Origin: Bin87 sp963668585
GTDB lineage: Bacteria > Chloroflexota > Dehalococcoidia > Lucifugimonadales > UBA3495
NCBI GenBank assembly: GCA_963668585.1
Contig: OY764869.1
Coordinates: forward strand, 3,348,001 to 3,412,000
DNA length: 64,000 nt
Direction: 5' to 3'
In this document: piece by piece, positions 1-10,877 of the stretch
How the letters are laid out: the number at the start of each line of letters is the position of its first letter
Position numbering within the stretch: the stretch's first letter is position 1
Notes under the pieces: generated by a model
Seen by the model: only the letters and a program-made list of their open reading frames with translations
Told to the model about the DNA's origin: nothing
The model's database searches: none
Program-made: the position numbers and the translations under genes

Positions 1-212
1 TCGAAGGCACCCAGGAAGACCTGGACTTGATGCGCAACATCGGCGAAAACATGCAGGCTGGTTCGCTCTGTGGACACGGCCAGTTGGGTTTCAACCCGGT
101 CTCATCGGCCCTGCGCTACTTTGGCGACGAGTTCGAAGCCCATATTCGCGAAAAGCGACACACCGGCGACTGCCCCGAACAGGTCTTCTCCCCGCGGCTC
201 ACCCGCCGCTGA
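1..212 (+). CDS. NuoF/FdhB-like NADH-binding subunit, C-terminal fragment
   Basis: This is the last 69 residues of a gene that begins before the window; the reading frame is open from base 3. The visible part carries the motif SLCGHGQL followed by a helix ending LRYFGDEFEAHI. This matches the C-terminal [4Fe-4S] domain of NuoF, HoxF and NAD-dependent formate dehydrogenase beta subunits, where this Cys is the last cluster ligand. Such subunits bind FMN and NAD(H) and pass electrons to the partner encoded just downstream, here an FdhA/NuoG-like protein 54 bases away. The FMN and NAD domains are outside the window, so the exact subfamily is open. Confidence 0.8.
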   Translation, partial: EGTQEDLDLMRNIGENMQAGSLCGHGQLGFNPVSSALRYFGDEFEAHIREKRHTGDCPEQVFSPRLTRR

Positions 213-266
213 TCAAATCTTGACCGTGTCTCCCCGCATGGCCGCCAACACGGATTAGGAGCCCCC

Positions 267-3110
267 ATGCCCGACGACATTACAATCTCCATTGACGGCG
301 TGGAAATCAGGACCCAGCCGGGCAAAATGGTGCTTGAAGCCGCCATTGATGCCGGAGTGTACGTCCCCTATCTGTGCTATCACTCCGGAATGAAACCCTA
401 CGCGGCCTGCCGGATGTGCGTGGTGGCGGTCGAAGGTGGGCGAGGCTTCCCCGCCGCATGCACGCTTCCCGCCGCCGACGGCATGACCATTTGGAGCGAG
501 ACCCCCGACGTCAACGAACTTCGCCGGTCGGTCATGCAGATGCTCATCGCTGAGCACCCCAACGGATGCCTCACCTGCCACCGCGTCGAAATCTGCGGCC
601 CGTCCGACGTGTGCCTCCGCCACGTATCCGTCAACGACCGTTGCGTAACGTGCCCGAAAAACGAACGCTGCGAATTCAAGGACACCGTCCGGTACCTCGG
701 CATGGAACTCGAGTCTCCCATGACCTATATGTACCGGGACATTCCCCTGGAAGTCGCAGACCCCTTCTACGACCGCGACTACAACCTGTGCATCACCTGC
801 GGCCGCTGTGTCCGCGCGTGCGAGGAAGTCCGCGGCGACAGCGCCATCTGCTTCACGGAGCGTTCCGGAAAGGCCTTGGTGGGTACGTCATTCGGAACCT
901 CGCTCCTTGAATCGGGCTGCGAATTTTGTGGCGCCTGCATCGACGTTTGCCCGGTGGGCGCGCTAACGGAACGCGAAAACAAGTGGGAAAAGGCCGCCAC
1001 CGTCAAACGCACAATCTGCACCCATTGCCCGGTCGGGTGTCAGATGAACCTGGAGATCAACGAACAGGGCCGGGTGATTCGGGCCATCCCTGAGTTCAAC
1101 TCGCCCGCCAATCACGGGCAAGCCTGTTATAAGGGCAAGTTCGGCCTCAGCCACCTCACCAGCGGCCAGAGGCTGCGGCGCCCGTTGGTTCGCCGCAATG
1201 GAGTCCTGGAGCCTGCCACCTGGGACGAGGCGCTGGACCTCATCGCGGAAAAATTGCGTCCGCACCAGTCCGGCGACGGCTTCGGCTTGATAATGGCCGC
1301 TGACAGCACCAATGAAGAGTTCTACCTGGCGCAGAAATTCGCTCACATTGGGATGACCACTCACAATCTGGACCACTCCGGAAACGTGCAGCCCGACCTC
1401 ACCAGGGGTCTTGAGGATGTCCTCGGATATCCCGGAGCTACCAACTCGATTTGGGACCTGAAAAACTCCGATTGCATCTTGGTCTTCAACACCAACCTCA
1501 CCGAAAGCCACAATGTCGTGGGCGTGCCCATCAAACAGGCCGCGCGCGACGGAGCGCCCATCATCGTCATCGACACCCGGGAAACTGAACTCACCCGGTA
1601 TGCCAAACTGTGGCTTCGGCCCGTCCCCGGCGCCGAACTGGTGTTGATCGGAGCAATCCTCAAATCGGTGTTGAACGAAGGCCTGATTGACGCCGATTGG
1701 ATCGCCGAAAACGTGGACGACTACGACACCCTGGCCTACGAACTGGAGTTGATCGACGACGACGCCATCGCCTCCACCGGCATATCCCACGCGGACATTG
1801 TTGAAGCCGCCCGGATCTTTGCGACCTCAGGCAATTCGGCCGTGGTGTACGGCCTGGACAACATCCCAGAAGCCATCACCCGCGACTGCGTGGTGGCCCT
1901 GTGCGACCTTGCCCTGCTCACCGGAAACGTTGGACAACCCGCCGGTGGCCTGTTCCCAATGCGCCAGGGCGCGAACACCCAGGGCGCCACCGACATTGGG
2001 TGCATCCCCAATCGTCTGCCGGGAGGCGGCCCCCTGTTCGACGACGCGAACCGCGACCGGGTTGAGTCTTTCTGGGGAGTAACCCTGCCCCCGGCCCGAG
2101 ATGGCATGGGCATCGCGGGAATGCTCTCCGCCGCTGCGTCCGGAAACATCCAGTCGATGATCGTGATTGGGGACAGCCCGAACTTCAGCAACGGCCTCCT
2201 GGACGACGGACTGACCGCTCTGGAACAACTGGACTTCCTGGCCGTGATGGACTCATTCCTGACCCCAACAGCCCAGATAGCCGACGTCGTGCTGCCACGC
2301 GTGACATTCGCCGAAAAAGACGGCACCTTCACCAACCTGGAGCGGCGCATCCAACGCATTCGACCGGCAGTATCCGTCAGGAACAACGACGCCAAACCCG
2401 AGGGTTGGGTGTTTGCGCAACTGGCCGAACGCCTCGGCATCGAGGGGATCAGCTACGATGACCCATCCGCCCTGATGGACGAAATTGCTGCCATCACCCA
2501 AAACTATGGCGGCGTCAGCTACGAGCGCCTCGCCCGCGAATCCTCTCTGGTGATGCAGACCGGTGTCGAAAGCCCGCGACCCACCCAGATCCTGTACACC
2601 ACACGCGAGGAACGCGGAATCCAGTGGCCATGCCCGACTCCGGACAGCCCGTCGTCGGCCATTCTCTACGCCGACGGTTTCCCCAACGGGAAAGCCGAAC
2701 CCGGCGCCCCCCGATTCCGTTGCGTGGACTGGCCCACCGTCGAAGAATTTCCGGCTCTGCTCGCGCCCGGTCGCGTCCTGCTCCAACGCGAACGCGATGC
2801 CGTCATCGAATCCGGGGATCTCAACCGAATCATACGCGACGAGCAAGTGCAGATTAACCCCGCTGACGCTGACGCCTGGTCGATCCCCGAGGGAGAACCC
2901 GTAATCGTCACTACGCGAGGAAGCCGCATCACTGGCATCGCCACCCCGGACCCCGCTATGCCCAGGGGAGTTGTTGGCGTAACCACCCTGTTCGGTCAAC
3001 TGGCAATCGAACTGCAGGTGTCCGAAGACATCAACCCAATGGCCCGTGTGCCCGGCCTACAGGTTGAACCGTGCCGTGTGGAGTCGATATCCAACTCATC
3101 GGAAACGTGA
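267..3110 (+). CDS. FdhA/NuoG-like molybdopterin oxidoreductase, catalytic Cys missing
   Basis: A 947-residue cytoplasmic iron-sulfur protein. Domains in order: a [2Fe-2S] ferredoxin fold (about 5-85, Cys pattern CYHSG..CRMC..C); a NuoG-type His/Cys-rich segment (CLTCHRVEIC); two [4Fe-4S] motifs (CITCGRCVRAC and CEFCGACIDVC, about 175-235); a CTHCPVGC cluster motif near 250; then molybdopterin domains and a C-terminal molydopterin-dinucleotide-binding domain. The layout is that of NAD-linked formate dehydrogenase alpha subunits. However, where these enzymes have the catalytic Cys or Sec followed by His, this protein reads NLDHSGNVQPDL (residues 367-378): Gln375 and Pro376 replace them. A TNEE..YL motif and NLTESH still align with FdhA. 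It may therefore be a non-formate electron-transfer subunit. RBS-like GGAG precedes the ATG. It sits in an operon with a NuoF-like subunit and a flavoprotein reductase. Confidence 0.85.
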   Translation: MPDDITISIDGVEIRTQPGKMVLEAAIDAGVYVPYLCYHSGMKPYAACRMCVVAVEGGRGFPAACTLPAADGMTIWSETPDVNELRRSVMQMLIAEHPNGCLTCHRVEICGPSDVCLRHVSVNDRCVTCPKNERCEFKDTVRYLGMELESPMTYMYRDIPLEVADPFYDRDYNLCITCGRCVRACEEVRGDSAICFTERSGKALVGTSFGTSLLESGCEFCGACIDVCPVGALTERENKWEKAATVKRTICTHCPVGCQMNLEINEQGRVIRAIPEFNSPANHGQACYKGKFGLSHLTSGQRLRRPLVRRNGVLEPATWDEALDLIAEKLRPHQSGDGFGLIMAADSTNEEFYLAQKFAHIGMTTHNLDHSGNVQPDLTRGLEDVLGYPGATNSIWDLKNSDCILVFNTNLTESHNVVGVPIKQAARDGAPIIVIDTRETELTRYAKLWLRPVPGAELVLIGAILKSVLNEGLIDADWIAENVDDYDTLAYELELIDDDAIASTGISHADIVEAARIFATSGNSAVVYGLDNIPEAITRDCVVALCDLALLTGNVGQPAGGLFPMRQGANTQGATDIGCIPNRLPGGGPLFDDANRDRVESFWGVTLPPARDGMGIAGMLSAAASGNIQSMIVIGDSPNFSNGLLDDGLTALEQLDFLAVMDSFLTPTAQIADVVLPRVTFAEKDGTFTNLERRIQRIRPAVSVRNNDAKPEGWVFAQLAERLGIEGISYDDPSALMDEIAAITQNYGGVSYERLARESSLVMQTGVESPRPTQILYTTREERGIQWPCPTPDSPSSAILYADGFPNGKAEPGAPRFRCVDWPTVEEFPALLAPGRVLLQRERDAVIESGDLNRIIRDEQVQINPADADAWSIPEGEPVIVTTRGSRITGIATPDPAMPRGVVGVTTLFGQLAIELQVSEDINPMARVPGLQVEPCRVESISNSSET

Positions 3111-3199
3111 GGAAGGATATTTTCGACCCACCCGCATGGACGCGCCGTCCAGTGGCGTCCAGAAACTCGACAATCCCAATCAAAAGACACGGAGACACA

Positions 3200-3955
3200 A
3201 TGGCGACCGTCAGACCTGCTGCCGTTACCCGCGACCGCACCACCAATTTGCCTAGGGCACGCTTGGTGGAACGTGTCGACCATACTGATGACCTGATGGT
3301 TATCAAGATGGAACCTGTGGGCTTTGAATTCAATTTCAAGCCAGGACAGTATTGCACGTTGGGTCTGGAGGGCATCGAACGCGCCTATTCCATAGCCTCG
3401 GCTCCCCATGAACCTTGCCTGGAAATCTTCGTCGAGTTGGTTCCGGATGGCGAACTCACCCCCCGCATGTGGAACATGGCAATCGGCGACACGATGTCGA
3501 TTCGTCCGCGACCAAAGGGTATTTTCCTGTTGGACCCGCAGGCCACTCAGCACCTGATGCTCGGAACCGTCACCGGCGTCGCCCCCTTCGTCAGCATGGC
3601 GCGGGATTACCTCCACCACGGTCGGACCGGAGACCACTTCTACATCCTGGAGGGCGCGTCCTATCTGGACGAGTTTGTGTACGATACGGAACTGTCCCGG
3701 CTCGCCGCCGACCATCCGGAAATCATCACGTTCGTCCCAGCGATCAGTCGTCCCACGGAAGAGCGTAACGCTGCTTGGGACGGGGTTGCCGGTCGCCTCA
3801 ACAACATCGTCGCCGACTATCTGGACAAGTTCGGGCTGAACCGGGACGATACCCTGATCTACGCTTGCGGCCACCCTGGGATGATCGAATCCAGCCGCGA
3901 AATCGTGACCGTCGCCGGTTGGCGCTGGACCGAAGAGCGCTTCTGGAAGGAATAA
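3200..3955 (+). CDS. ferredoxin-NAD(P)H reductase-like FAD/NAD oxidoreductase
   Basis: A 251-residue flavoprotein of the ferredoxin-NADP reductase superfamily. The FAD-binding signature RAYSIASAP lies near residue 70, a GTVTGVAPF nucleotide-binding loop near 118, and the C-terminal YACGHPGMI motif typical of pyridine-nucleotide binding near 220. The ATG was chosen because GGAGA stands just upstream; the frame stays open further back, but with residues that do not look like the family. It follows the FdhA/NuoG-like gene by about 90 bases and precedes a strong terminator, so it is probably the last gene of that operon. It could exchange electrons between NAD(P)H and ferredoxin or a partner subunit; the physiological partner is inference. 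Confidence 0.82.
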   Translation: MATVRPAAVTRDRTTNLPRARLVERVDHTDDLMVIKMEPVGFEFNFKPGQYCTLGLEGIERAYSIASAPHEPCLEIFVELVPDGELTPRMWNMAIGDTMSIRPRPKGIFLLDPQATQHLMLGTVTGVAPFVSMARDYLHHGRTGDHFYILEGASYLDEFVYDTELSRLAADHPEIITFVPAISRPTEERNAAWDGVAGRLNNIVADYLDKFGLNRDDTLIYACGHPGMIESSREIVTVAGWRWTEERFWKE

Positions 3956-3980
3956 CGGCAGTAACCATGGAGCAAAATCG

Positions 3981-4015
3981 GCGGGGGCGGATCATCATCC
4001 GCTCCCGCTGTTTTT
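3981..4015 (+). terminator. Rho-independent terminator after the FdhA-like operon
   Basis: A 12-bp stem (GCGGGGGCGGAT against ATCCGCTCCCGC, one G-U pair) with a four-base CATC loop, followed by TGTTTTT. It lies 25 bases after the flavoprotein stop codon and before mutS, so it closes the first operon. Confidence 0.88.
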
Positions 4016-4059
4016 CGCGCCGCCCGACAACCACCGAGCGGTTGGGGTAAAATCACCAC

Positions 4060-6678
<2,619 letters not shown>

Positions 6679-6892
6679 CCTGGCGCATCGCTGGGAAGAT
6701 TTACAGAAATGTTACTTTCGGTCCTGCCATCCAGCCCGCCGCAGGGTATAAAATATCCTTGCCGGCATCTGATTTTGGACGCCCCAACCTCATGCCGCGT
6801 GAAATCCCGAGTGGCGAAATCGGTTGAAATTCCGTTTATTCCGTGCATCCGGGTAAGATATTGCGATCACCGTTAGCGCAGGAGAAGGTACG

Positions 6893-7255
6893 ATGAGCGA
6901 TACGGCAACGATCTATTGGTGGCCCCGTTGAAGCAGCTGCCGAAAAGTGCGGGAGTTGCTCGTGCAAAACGGCCTGTCGGTGACAGAACGCGACTATTTC
7001 AAGGAACCATTCACTGAGGCGGAACTCAACGAGTTGATCGCCGAAGCAGGTGATCCCGGCGTCAGCGCCATGTTCGCCAGCCGGAGCCCTTCCCTGAAAA
7101 AGATGGGACTGGTCGCTGCGGAACTCACGGACGAACGCAAGTTGTCGTTGATGCTGGAAGAGCCTAGACTGGTTCGCCGTCCCATCGTGAGGCTGGGCGG
7201 CCAGCTTCTGGTCGGCGCCAACATCAAAGCCATCACCCAGGCGTTATCCGGCTGA
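6893..7255 (+). CDS. ArsC/Spx-family thioredoxin-fold selenoprotein (in-frame TGA at 6929)
   Basis: Reading from the ATG at 6893 gives MSDTATIYWWPR, then TGA (6929-6931), then SSCRKVRELL and an open frame to 7255, 120 residues in all. This aligns without gaps to the N-terminus of ArsC/Spx proteins (pattern TIYxxPrCxxCRK). The TGA falls exactly on the first Cys of the CxxC redox motif (U13, C16). The C-terminal part RRPIVRLGGQLLVGAN matches the usual RPl-v-lvGf ending of the family. GGAGAAGG lies five bases before the ATG, a strong RBS that would be pointless if TGA ended translation after 12 codons. A GTG at 6947 could start a shorter protein, but it would lack the whole active site. Hence the TGA most likely encodes selenocysteine. 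Role inferred: a thiol/selenol oxidoreductase or arsenate-reductase-like enzyme. No selA, selB, selD or tRNA-Sec is visible in the window. Confidence 0.85.
6932..6965 (+). promoter_or_regulatory. candidate bacterial SECIS stem-loop after the Sec TGA
   Basis: Two overlapping folds are possible directly 3' of the TGA. Fold one pairs 6932-6938 (AGCAGCT) with 6954-6960 (AGTTGCT), then CCG with CGG, around the loop AAAAGTG. Fold two pairs 6949-6955 (GCGGGAG) with 6959-6965 (CTCGTGC), with one mismatch, around TTG. In fold two the apical loop starts 25 bases after the TGA, inside the 16-37 base spacing usual for bacterial SECIS elements; in fold one it is 11 bases, which is short. I cannot tell by eye which fold would bind SelB. 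Confidence 0.45.
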
Positions 7256-7297
7256 CCGGAGGAACGAACCCCAACCCCGCACGAGCGACGGCCCACC

Positions 7298-7735
7298 ATG
7301 AAAATCTTTTTTGACGTTGACTACACCATCTTGGGACTGGACGATACCCTCCGTCCCGGCACCATCGACACCTTTCAAAAACTGCTGGACGACGGACACG
7401 AGATCTACATCTGGTCCGGTATGGGCGAGCGTTGGGAAGTCATCGAAAAACATGAGCTTCAGCGATTTGTGAGCGGAGTGTACGAGAAGCCCACCCATCA
7501 CTTCCACGAACGGCTGGAAGAGCTGAAAATACCCTTCGAACCGGAATTCGTGATCGACGACTACCCTGAGATCGTCGCCGCTTTTGGCGGAGTATGGGTC
7601 CCGCCCTACTTCTTCTCCCGCAGCGTGGACCACGAGATGGATCGCATCTACCGCATCATTTCCGATTTCTCGGAAACCGGTGAATCGGAAGACCGCCAGT
7701 ATCGAGCCAAAGGCACGAAAATCCCCCTCTTCTGA
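7298..7735 (+). CDS. small HAD-superfamily protein
   Basis: A 145-residue protein with the HAD signature DVDYTIL at residues 6-12 (DxDxT nucleophile motif), a motif II-like IWSGMG near 50 and an acidic motif FVIDDYPEIV near 87. It is short for a HAD phosphatase and has no obvious cap domain, so substrate and even phosphatase activity are uncertain. It lies between the ArsC/Spx-like gene and mutL with short gaps (about 40 and 90 bases), so it is likely co-transcribed with them. Confidence 0.65.
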   Translation: MKIFFDVDYTILGLDDTLRPGTIDTFQKLLDDGHEIYIWSGMGERWEVIEKHELQRFVSGVYEKPTHHFHERLEELKIPFEPEFVIDDYPEIVAAFGGVWVPPYFFSRSVDHEMDRIYRIISDFSETGESEDRQYRAKGTKIPLF

Positions 7736-7825
7736 TGCTTCGGGCACGTCCCTGCACGAACGGCGGCGAACCGCGGGAACGGCCGGCAACGGGGTGAATC
7801 GCCTGAAGGCACGGGACAACCCATA

Positions 7826-9577
7826 GTGCCAATTCAACAACTGCCGCCCCATGTCGCCGCACAGATCGCCGCCGGCGAGGTTGTCGAACGTCCTGCGTCG
7901 GTGATCAAGGAACTCGTCGAGAACGCGCTGGACGCCGCCTCAACTCGCATCAGCGTGTCCATTCGCGAGGGCGGCGTCTCCGAGATACGCGTAACCGATG
8001 ACGGATCCGGAATCGATTCCGACGAACTGGCGCTGGCCTTTCGCCACCACGCCACCAGCAAACTTTCTGCGGCGGCCGATCTCGAAACCGTCTCAACCCT
8101 TGGGTTCCGCGGCGAAGCCCTGCCCAGCATAGCCGCCGTGTCCAGAGTCGTCTGCGCCACACGCACGGCCGATTCCGAAGCCGGGGCGCGCATAGAGTTT
8201 CGATACGGCGATCCGGTCGGCCAGCAAACCATTGGCTGCCCGGTTGGTACAACCGTTGAGGTTCGGGAACTATTCGGCAACCTGCCCGCGCGCCGCAGAT
8301 TCCTGCGATCCGCCGCCGCCGAATCCGCACGCATCAACGAAGTGGTGACCCGCTACGCTCTGGCGTACCCGGGCGTCCGTTTCAACCTGACCACCGACGG
8401 CAGGGAGCAGGTCAACACCCCCGGCAGCGGTGACCTGCAGGACGTGATCCTGGCGCTCTACGGTGGCGAGGTCGGGGCCCGAATGCTGCCCGTTTCGGGA
8501 ACCGAGGGCCCGATAACCGTCAGCGGATTCACTAGTGCGCCCGATCTCAACCGCCATAACCGTTCCTACATCACGCTGCTGGTCAACCGGCGTTGGGTCT
8601 ATCACCGCTCCATTGTGTACGCAATCGAACAGGCTTATCAGGGTACGCTGCCCGACCGTCGCTATCCGGTTGCCGTGATAAACGTGGACCTGCCGAGCGA
8701 GGAGGTTGACGTCAACTCACATCCCACCAAGCGTGAGGTGAGGTTTCGGAACGAAAACCGGATCTTCTCGACGGTTCAGCACGCCGTTCACGATGCGCTC
8801 GTCGCCCATGCTCCGGTACGACAGGCATCGCGACCATTCAACACCCCGGACTCGTCTCAACCTGGCCCTGAAGGCTATCCCACAACCCACGCTCTCCAGC
8901 GTCCCGTTGCTGGCGGCGGCCCGGCCGAGCCGATTTCCGATCGCCTCGCGCTGCCCGCCACCGGGCTGGCGCCAACCGGCGGTACGCTGCGCGACGTGCT
9001 GATCGGACTGCGGGTGATTGGTCAAATTCGCCAGACCTACATCGTAGCCGAGGGAAGCGACGGCATGTATCTGGTGGACCAGCACGCCGCCCATGAACGT
9101 GTCGTGTACGATCGCATCCGCCACCGTGACGAAGCGCGGACCCCGCCGGCTCAACCCTTGCTCGCGCCCGTTTCGGTGGAGTTGAATCTTGCCCAAACGT
9201 CCACCCTGGAAGAATACTCCCAATTGCTCTCGGGTTATGGCTTCCACCTGGAACCTTTTGGCGGGTCGGCGTTGCTGATACGCGCGGTGCCGGCGACCCT
9301 GGCGGCCCGCAACAACCCGGACCCGGTCTCCGCCCTCACCAACCTGCTGGACGCGGTGGCGGTTGAGCAGGTCGTGATGGAGCGCGAAGAGGCGCTGGCC
9401 GCCACCATCGCCTGCCATGGTTCGGTCAGAGCGGGTGACAATCTCGGCCAGGACGAGATGGACGCCCTCTTGCGCCAACTGGAAGTCACGGAAAACCCGC
9501 ATCATTGCCCCCACGGCCGGCCAACGGTGATTCACTTCACCGAATACCAGTTGGAACGGGAATTCGGTCGGCGCTAG
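7826..9577 (+). CDS. mutL: DNA mismatch repair endonuclease MutL
   Basis: A 583-residue MutL. The GHKL ATPase half shows GEVVERPASVIKELVENALDA (E-N motif), DDGSGI and GFRGEAL. The C-terminal half keeps the metal-dependent endonuclease signatures: DQHAAHERVVYD (DQHAxxExxxxE type, last acid as Asp), ACHGSVRAG and CPHGRP. It is therefore expected to nick DNA itself, as in MutH-less bacteria, after being recruited by MutS. It starts with GTG (codon 7826); the IQQLPPHVAAQIAAGEVVERP N-terminus fits the family start. Confidence 0.97.
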   Translation: MPIQQLPPHVAAQIAAGEVVERPASVIKELVENALDAASTRISVSIREGGVSEIRVTDDGSGIDSDELALAFRHHATSKLSAAADLETVSTLGFRGEALPSIAAVSRVVCATRTADSEAGARIEFRYGDPVGQQTIGCPVGTTVEVRELFGNLPARRRFLRSAAAESARINEVVTRYALAYPGVRFNLTTDGREQVNTPGSGDLQDVILALYGGEVGARMLPVSGTEGPITVSGFTSAPDLNRHNRSYITLLVNRRWVYHRSIVYAIEQAYQGTLPDRRYPVAVINVDLPSEEVDVNSHPTKREVRFRNENRIFSTVQHAVHDALVAHAPVRQASRPFNTPDSSQPGPEGYPTTHALQRPVAGGGPAEPISDRLALPATGLAPTGGTLRDVLIGLRVIGQIRQTYIVAEGSDGMYLVDQHAAHERVVYDRIRHRDEARTPPAQPLLAPVSVELNLAQTSTLEEYSQLLSGYGFHLEPFGGSALLIRAVPATLAARNNPDPVSALTNLLDAVAVEQVVMEREEALAATIACHGSVRAGDNLGQDEMDALLRQLEVTENPHHCPHGRPTVIHFTEYQLEREFGRR

Positions 9578-9589
9578 GTTCGCGTCAAC

Positions 9590-9612
9590 AAAAAGGCAGC
9601 CGGTTGGCTGCC
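9590..9612 (-). terminator. Rho-independent terminator of the Tat-signal gene
   Basis: Read on the minus strand, a 7-bp perfect stem (GGCAGCC/GGCTGCC with a four-base loop) is followed by TTTTT. It lies 29 bases after the stop of the minus-strand small Tat gene and just past the end of mutL, so it may also limit read-through between the converging genes. Confidence 0.8.
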
Positions 9613-9640
9613 TGCGAAATCGTGATGTCCTGAGGACTTC

Positions 9641-9850
9641 CTACCGGCGCGGGTCGGTGCGGGGATCCTGCGCAGGATGAAACATGGAGCCAGGGCCCGG
9701 AAATTCGTTGCTGGCTTCCACCGTATTTCCCCGACGCCCAAAGGGAAGCATACTCGCAACTATGGCCGCGCCAGCCACACCAATCCCCAACACGCCGAGA
9801 AAGCGCCGGCGCGAGGTTCCCTTTTGGTTAGAGTCATTCTGTTCGGGCAC
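9641..9850 (-). CDS. small twin-arginine signal protein, unknown function
   Basis: A 69-residue protein starting at GTG with GGAGA about nine bases upstream. It has a polar N-terminus, the twin-arginine motif TSRRRFLGVLG (residues 12-22), a hydrophobic stretch GIGVAGAAIVASMLP, then only about 30 residues rich in Pro, Gly and Asp. It thus looks like a Tat-exported or membrane-anchored micro-protein, with no recognised domain after the signal. A longer upstream start is open in frame but its residues look like non-coding translation. The own terminator downstream supports a real gene. Confidence 0.6.
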   Translation of the reverse strand: MPEQNDSNQKGTSRRRFLGVLGIGVAGAAIVASMLPFGRRGNTVEASNEFPGPGSMFHPAQDPRTDPRR

Positions 9851-10068
9851 GTTGAAGCATCTCCGCAATCTGTTTTGGACGCACAAAATCGTACCAACCG
9901 GTATGCGGGATGTCAATAATGACGGATGCAGCCTCACGGTTTCTTTTATCCTTTGCCGACGGGCAACCCGCCGGCGTTGTAGGATAGAGTGGCCCAACAG
10001 CCCGGTACCATCGGTTGCCGCCGATAGCGCCCCGCTGATCCCCACACCTTCAATCAGGAATCATCACG

Positions 10069-10782
10069 ATGACAAATTTGGACGCCATCGTCGGCCGGTT
10101 GCCCATCAACACGATCACCTTTGACATGGACGACACGTTATGGGATTTCCAGGCCGCCATGGAAAATGCCCTCCACATCACCCTCGCGCGATTGCGTCTC
10201 CTGGCGCCGGGCGAACGCACCGACAACCTCACCGTGCCGAAAATGATGGACATACGGGATGCCGTCGCGCTGGAGTTGGGAGAAGGGGCGACCAGGCAGG
10301 AGGAGATTCGGCACGCCGCAATGGTCAGAACCGTGGAATACGTGGACCCTCCCGACCGGGCAATCGCTGACAATCTGTTCCGCACCTACATGGAGGCCCG
10401 GTTGGCCGGCGCAAAACCCTACCGGGAAGTCCGGACGGTCCTGGAAACGCTCAAGCAACGCTACCGCATCGGGGTCATATCCAACGGAAACAACGAACCC
10501 GAGAGCGTCGGCTTGCCTGGCCTCTTTGATTTCGTGGTCTTCGCCCACGATTGTGGTTACCCGAAACCGGATCCCCGCATTTTCGAGTTCGCCCTTGCGC
10601 AATCCGGCGATGATCCGGGCAACGTCGTCCACGTTGGCGATTCGTTGGAGAGCGACGTGCAGGGCGCAAACAACTACGGGATCCTCAGCGTGTGGCTGAA
10701 CCGGCGCGGCGTCGCCAACGCGACCCCAATATCGCCCCGCTGGGAAGTCAGGGATCTCGAAGAGTTGACCGTAATCCTGTGA
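10069..10782 (+). CDS. HAD family hydrolase
   Basis: A 237-residue haloacid-dehalogenase-type phosphohydrolase. Motif I is TFDMDDTLWDF (residues 18-28), motif II VISNGN near 140, motif III/IV PKPDPRIFEFA and VVHVGDSLESDV near 165-195. The helical segment between motifs I and II gives a C1 cap as in YjjG/phosphoglycolate-phosphatase-like members. Substrate is unknown; such proteins often remove phosphate from small metabolites. AGGA lies upstream of the ATG. It stands between the mutL convergence point and an aldolase gene on the same strand. Confidence 0.85.
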   Translation: MTNLDAIVGRLPINTITFDMDDTLWDFQAAMENALHITLARLRLLAPGERTDNLTVPKMMDIRDAVALELGEGATRQEEIRHAAMVRTVEYVDPPDRAIADNLFRTYMEARLAGAKPYREVRTVLETLKQRYRIGVISNGNNEPESVGLPGLFDFVVFAHDCGYPKPDPRIFEFALAQSGDDPGNVVHVGDSLESDVQGANNYGILSVWLNRRGVANATPISPRWEVRDLEELTVIL

Positions 10783-10838
10783 CTCTGGTTGGCAACCGCG
10801 CGTCGTGGCCCGGCGGAACCGACGATGAACGCGCCGTC

Positions 10839-10847
10839 TGATATGAT
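10839..10847 (+). promoter_or_regulatory. extended -10 promoter candidate for the aldolase
   Basis: The string TGATATGAT matches an extended -10 box (TGnTATGAT) 31 bases before the aldolase ATG. I see no convincing -35 hexamer, which extended -10 promoters can do without. Confidence 0.3.
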
Positions 10848-10877
10848 GGTTGCCAACTTGGTTCAGGAGCCTCGCCC

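Noticed and set aside
267..3110. Annotation as a plain formate dehydrogenase alpha subunit
   Set aside because: The catalytic Cys/Sec and His are replaced by Gln and Pro, so the activity cannot be assumed.
6947..7255. A shorter ArsC-like gene starting at GTG 6947, after the TGA
   Set aside because: It would lack the first strand and the whole redox motif and has no RBS; the ATG at 6893 has a strong one.
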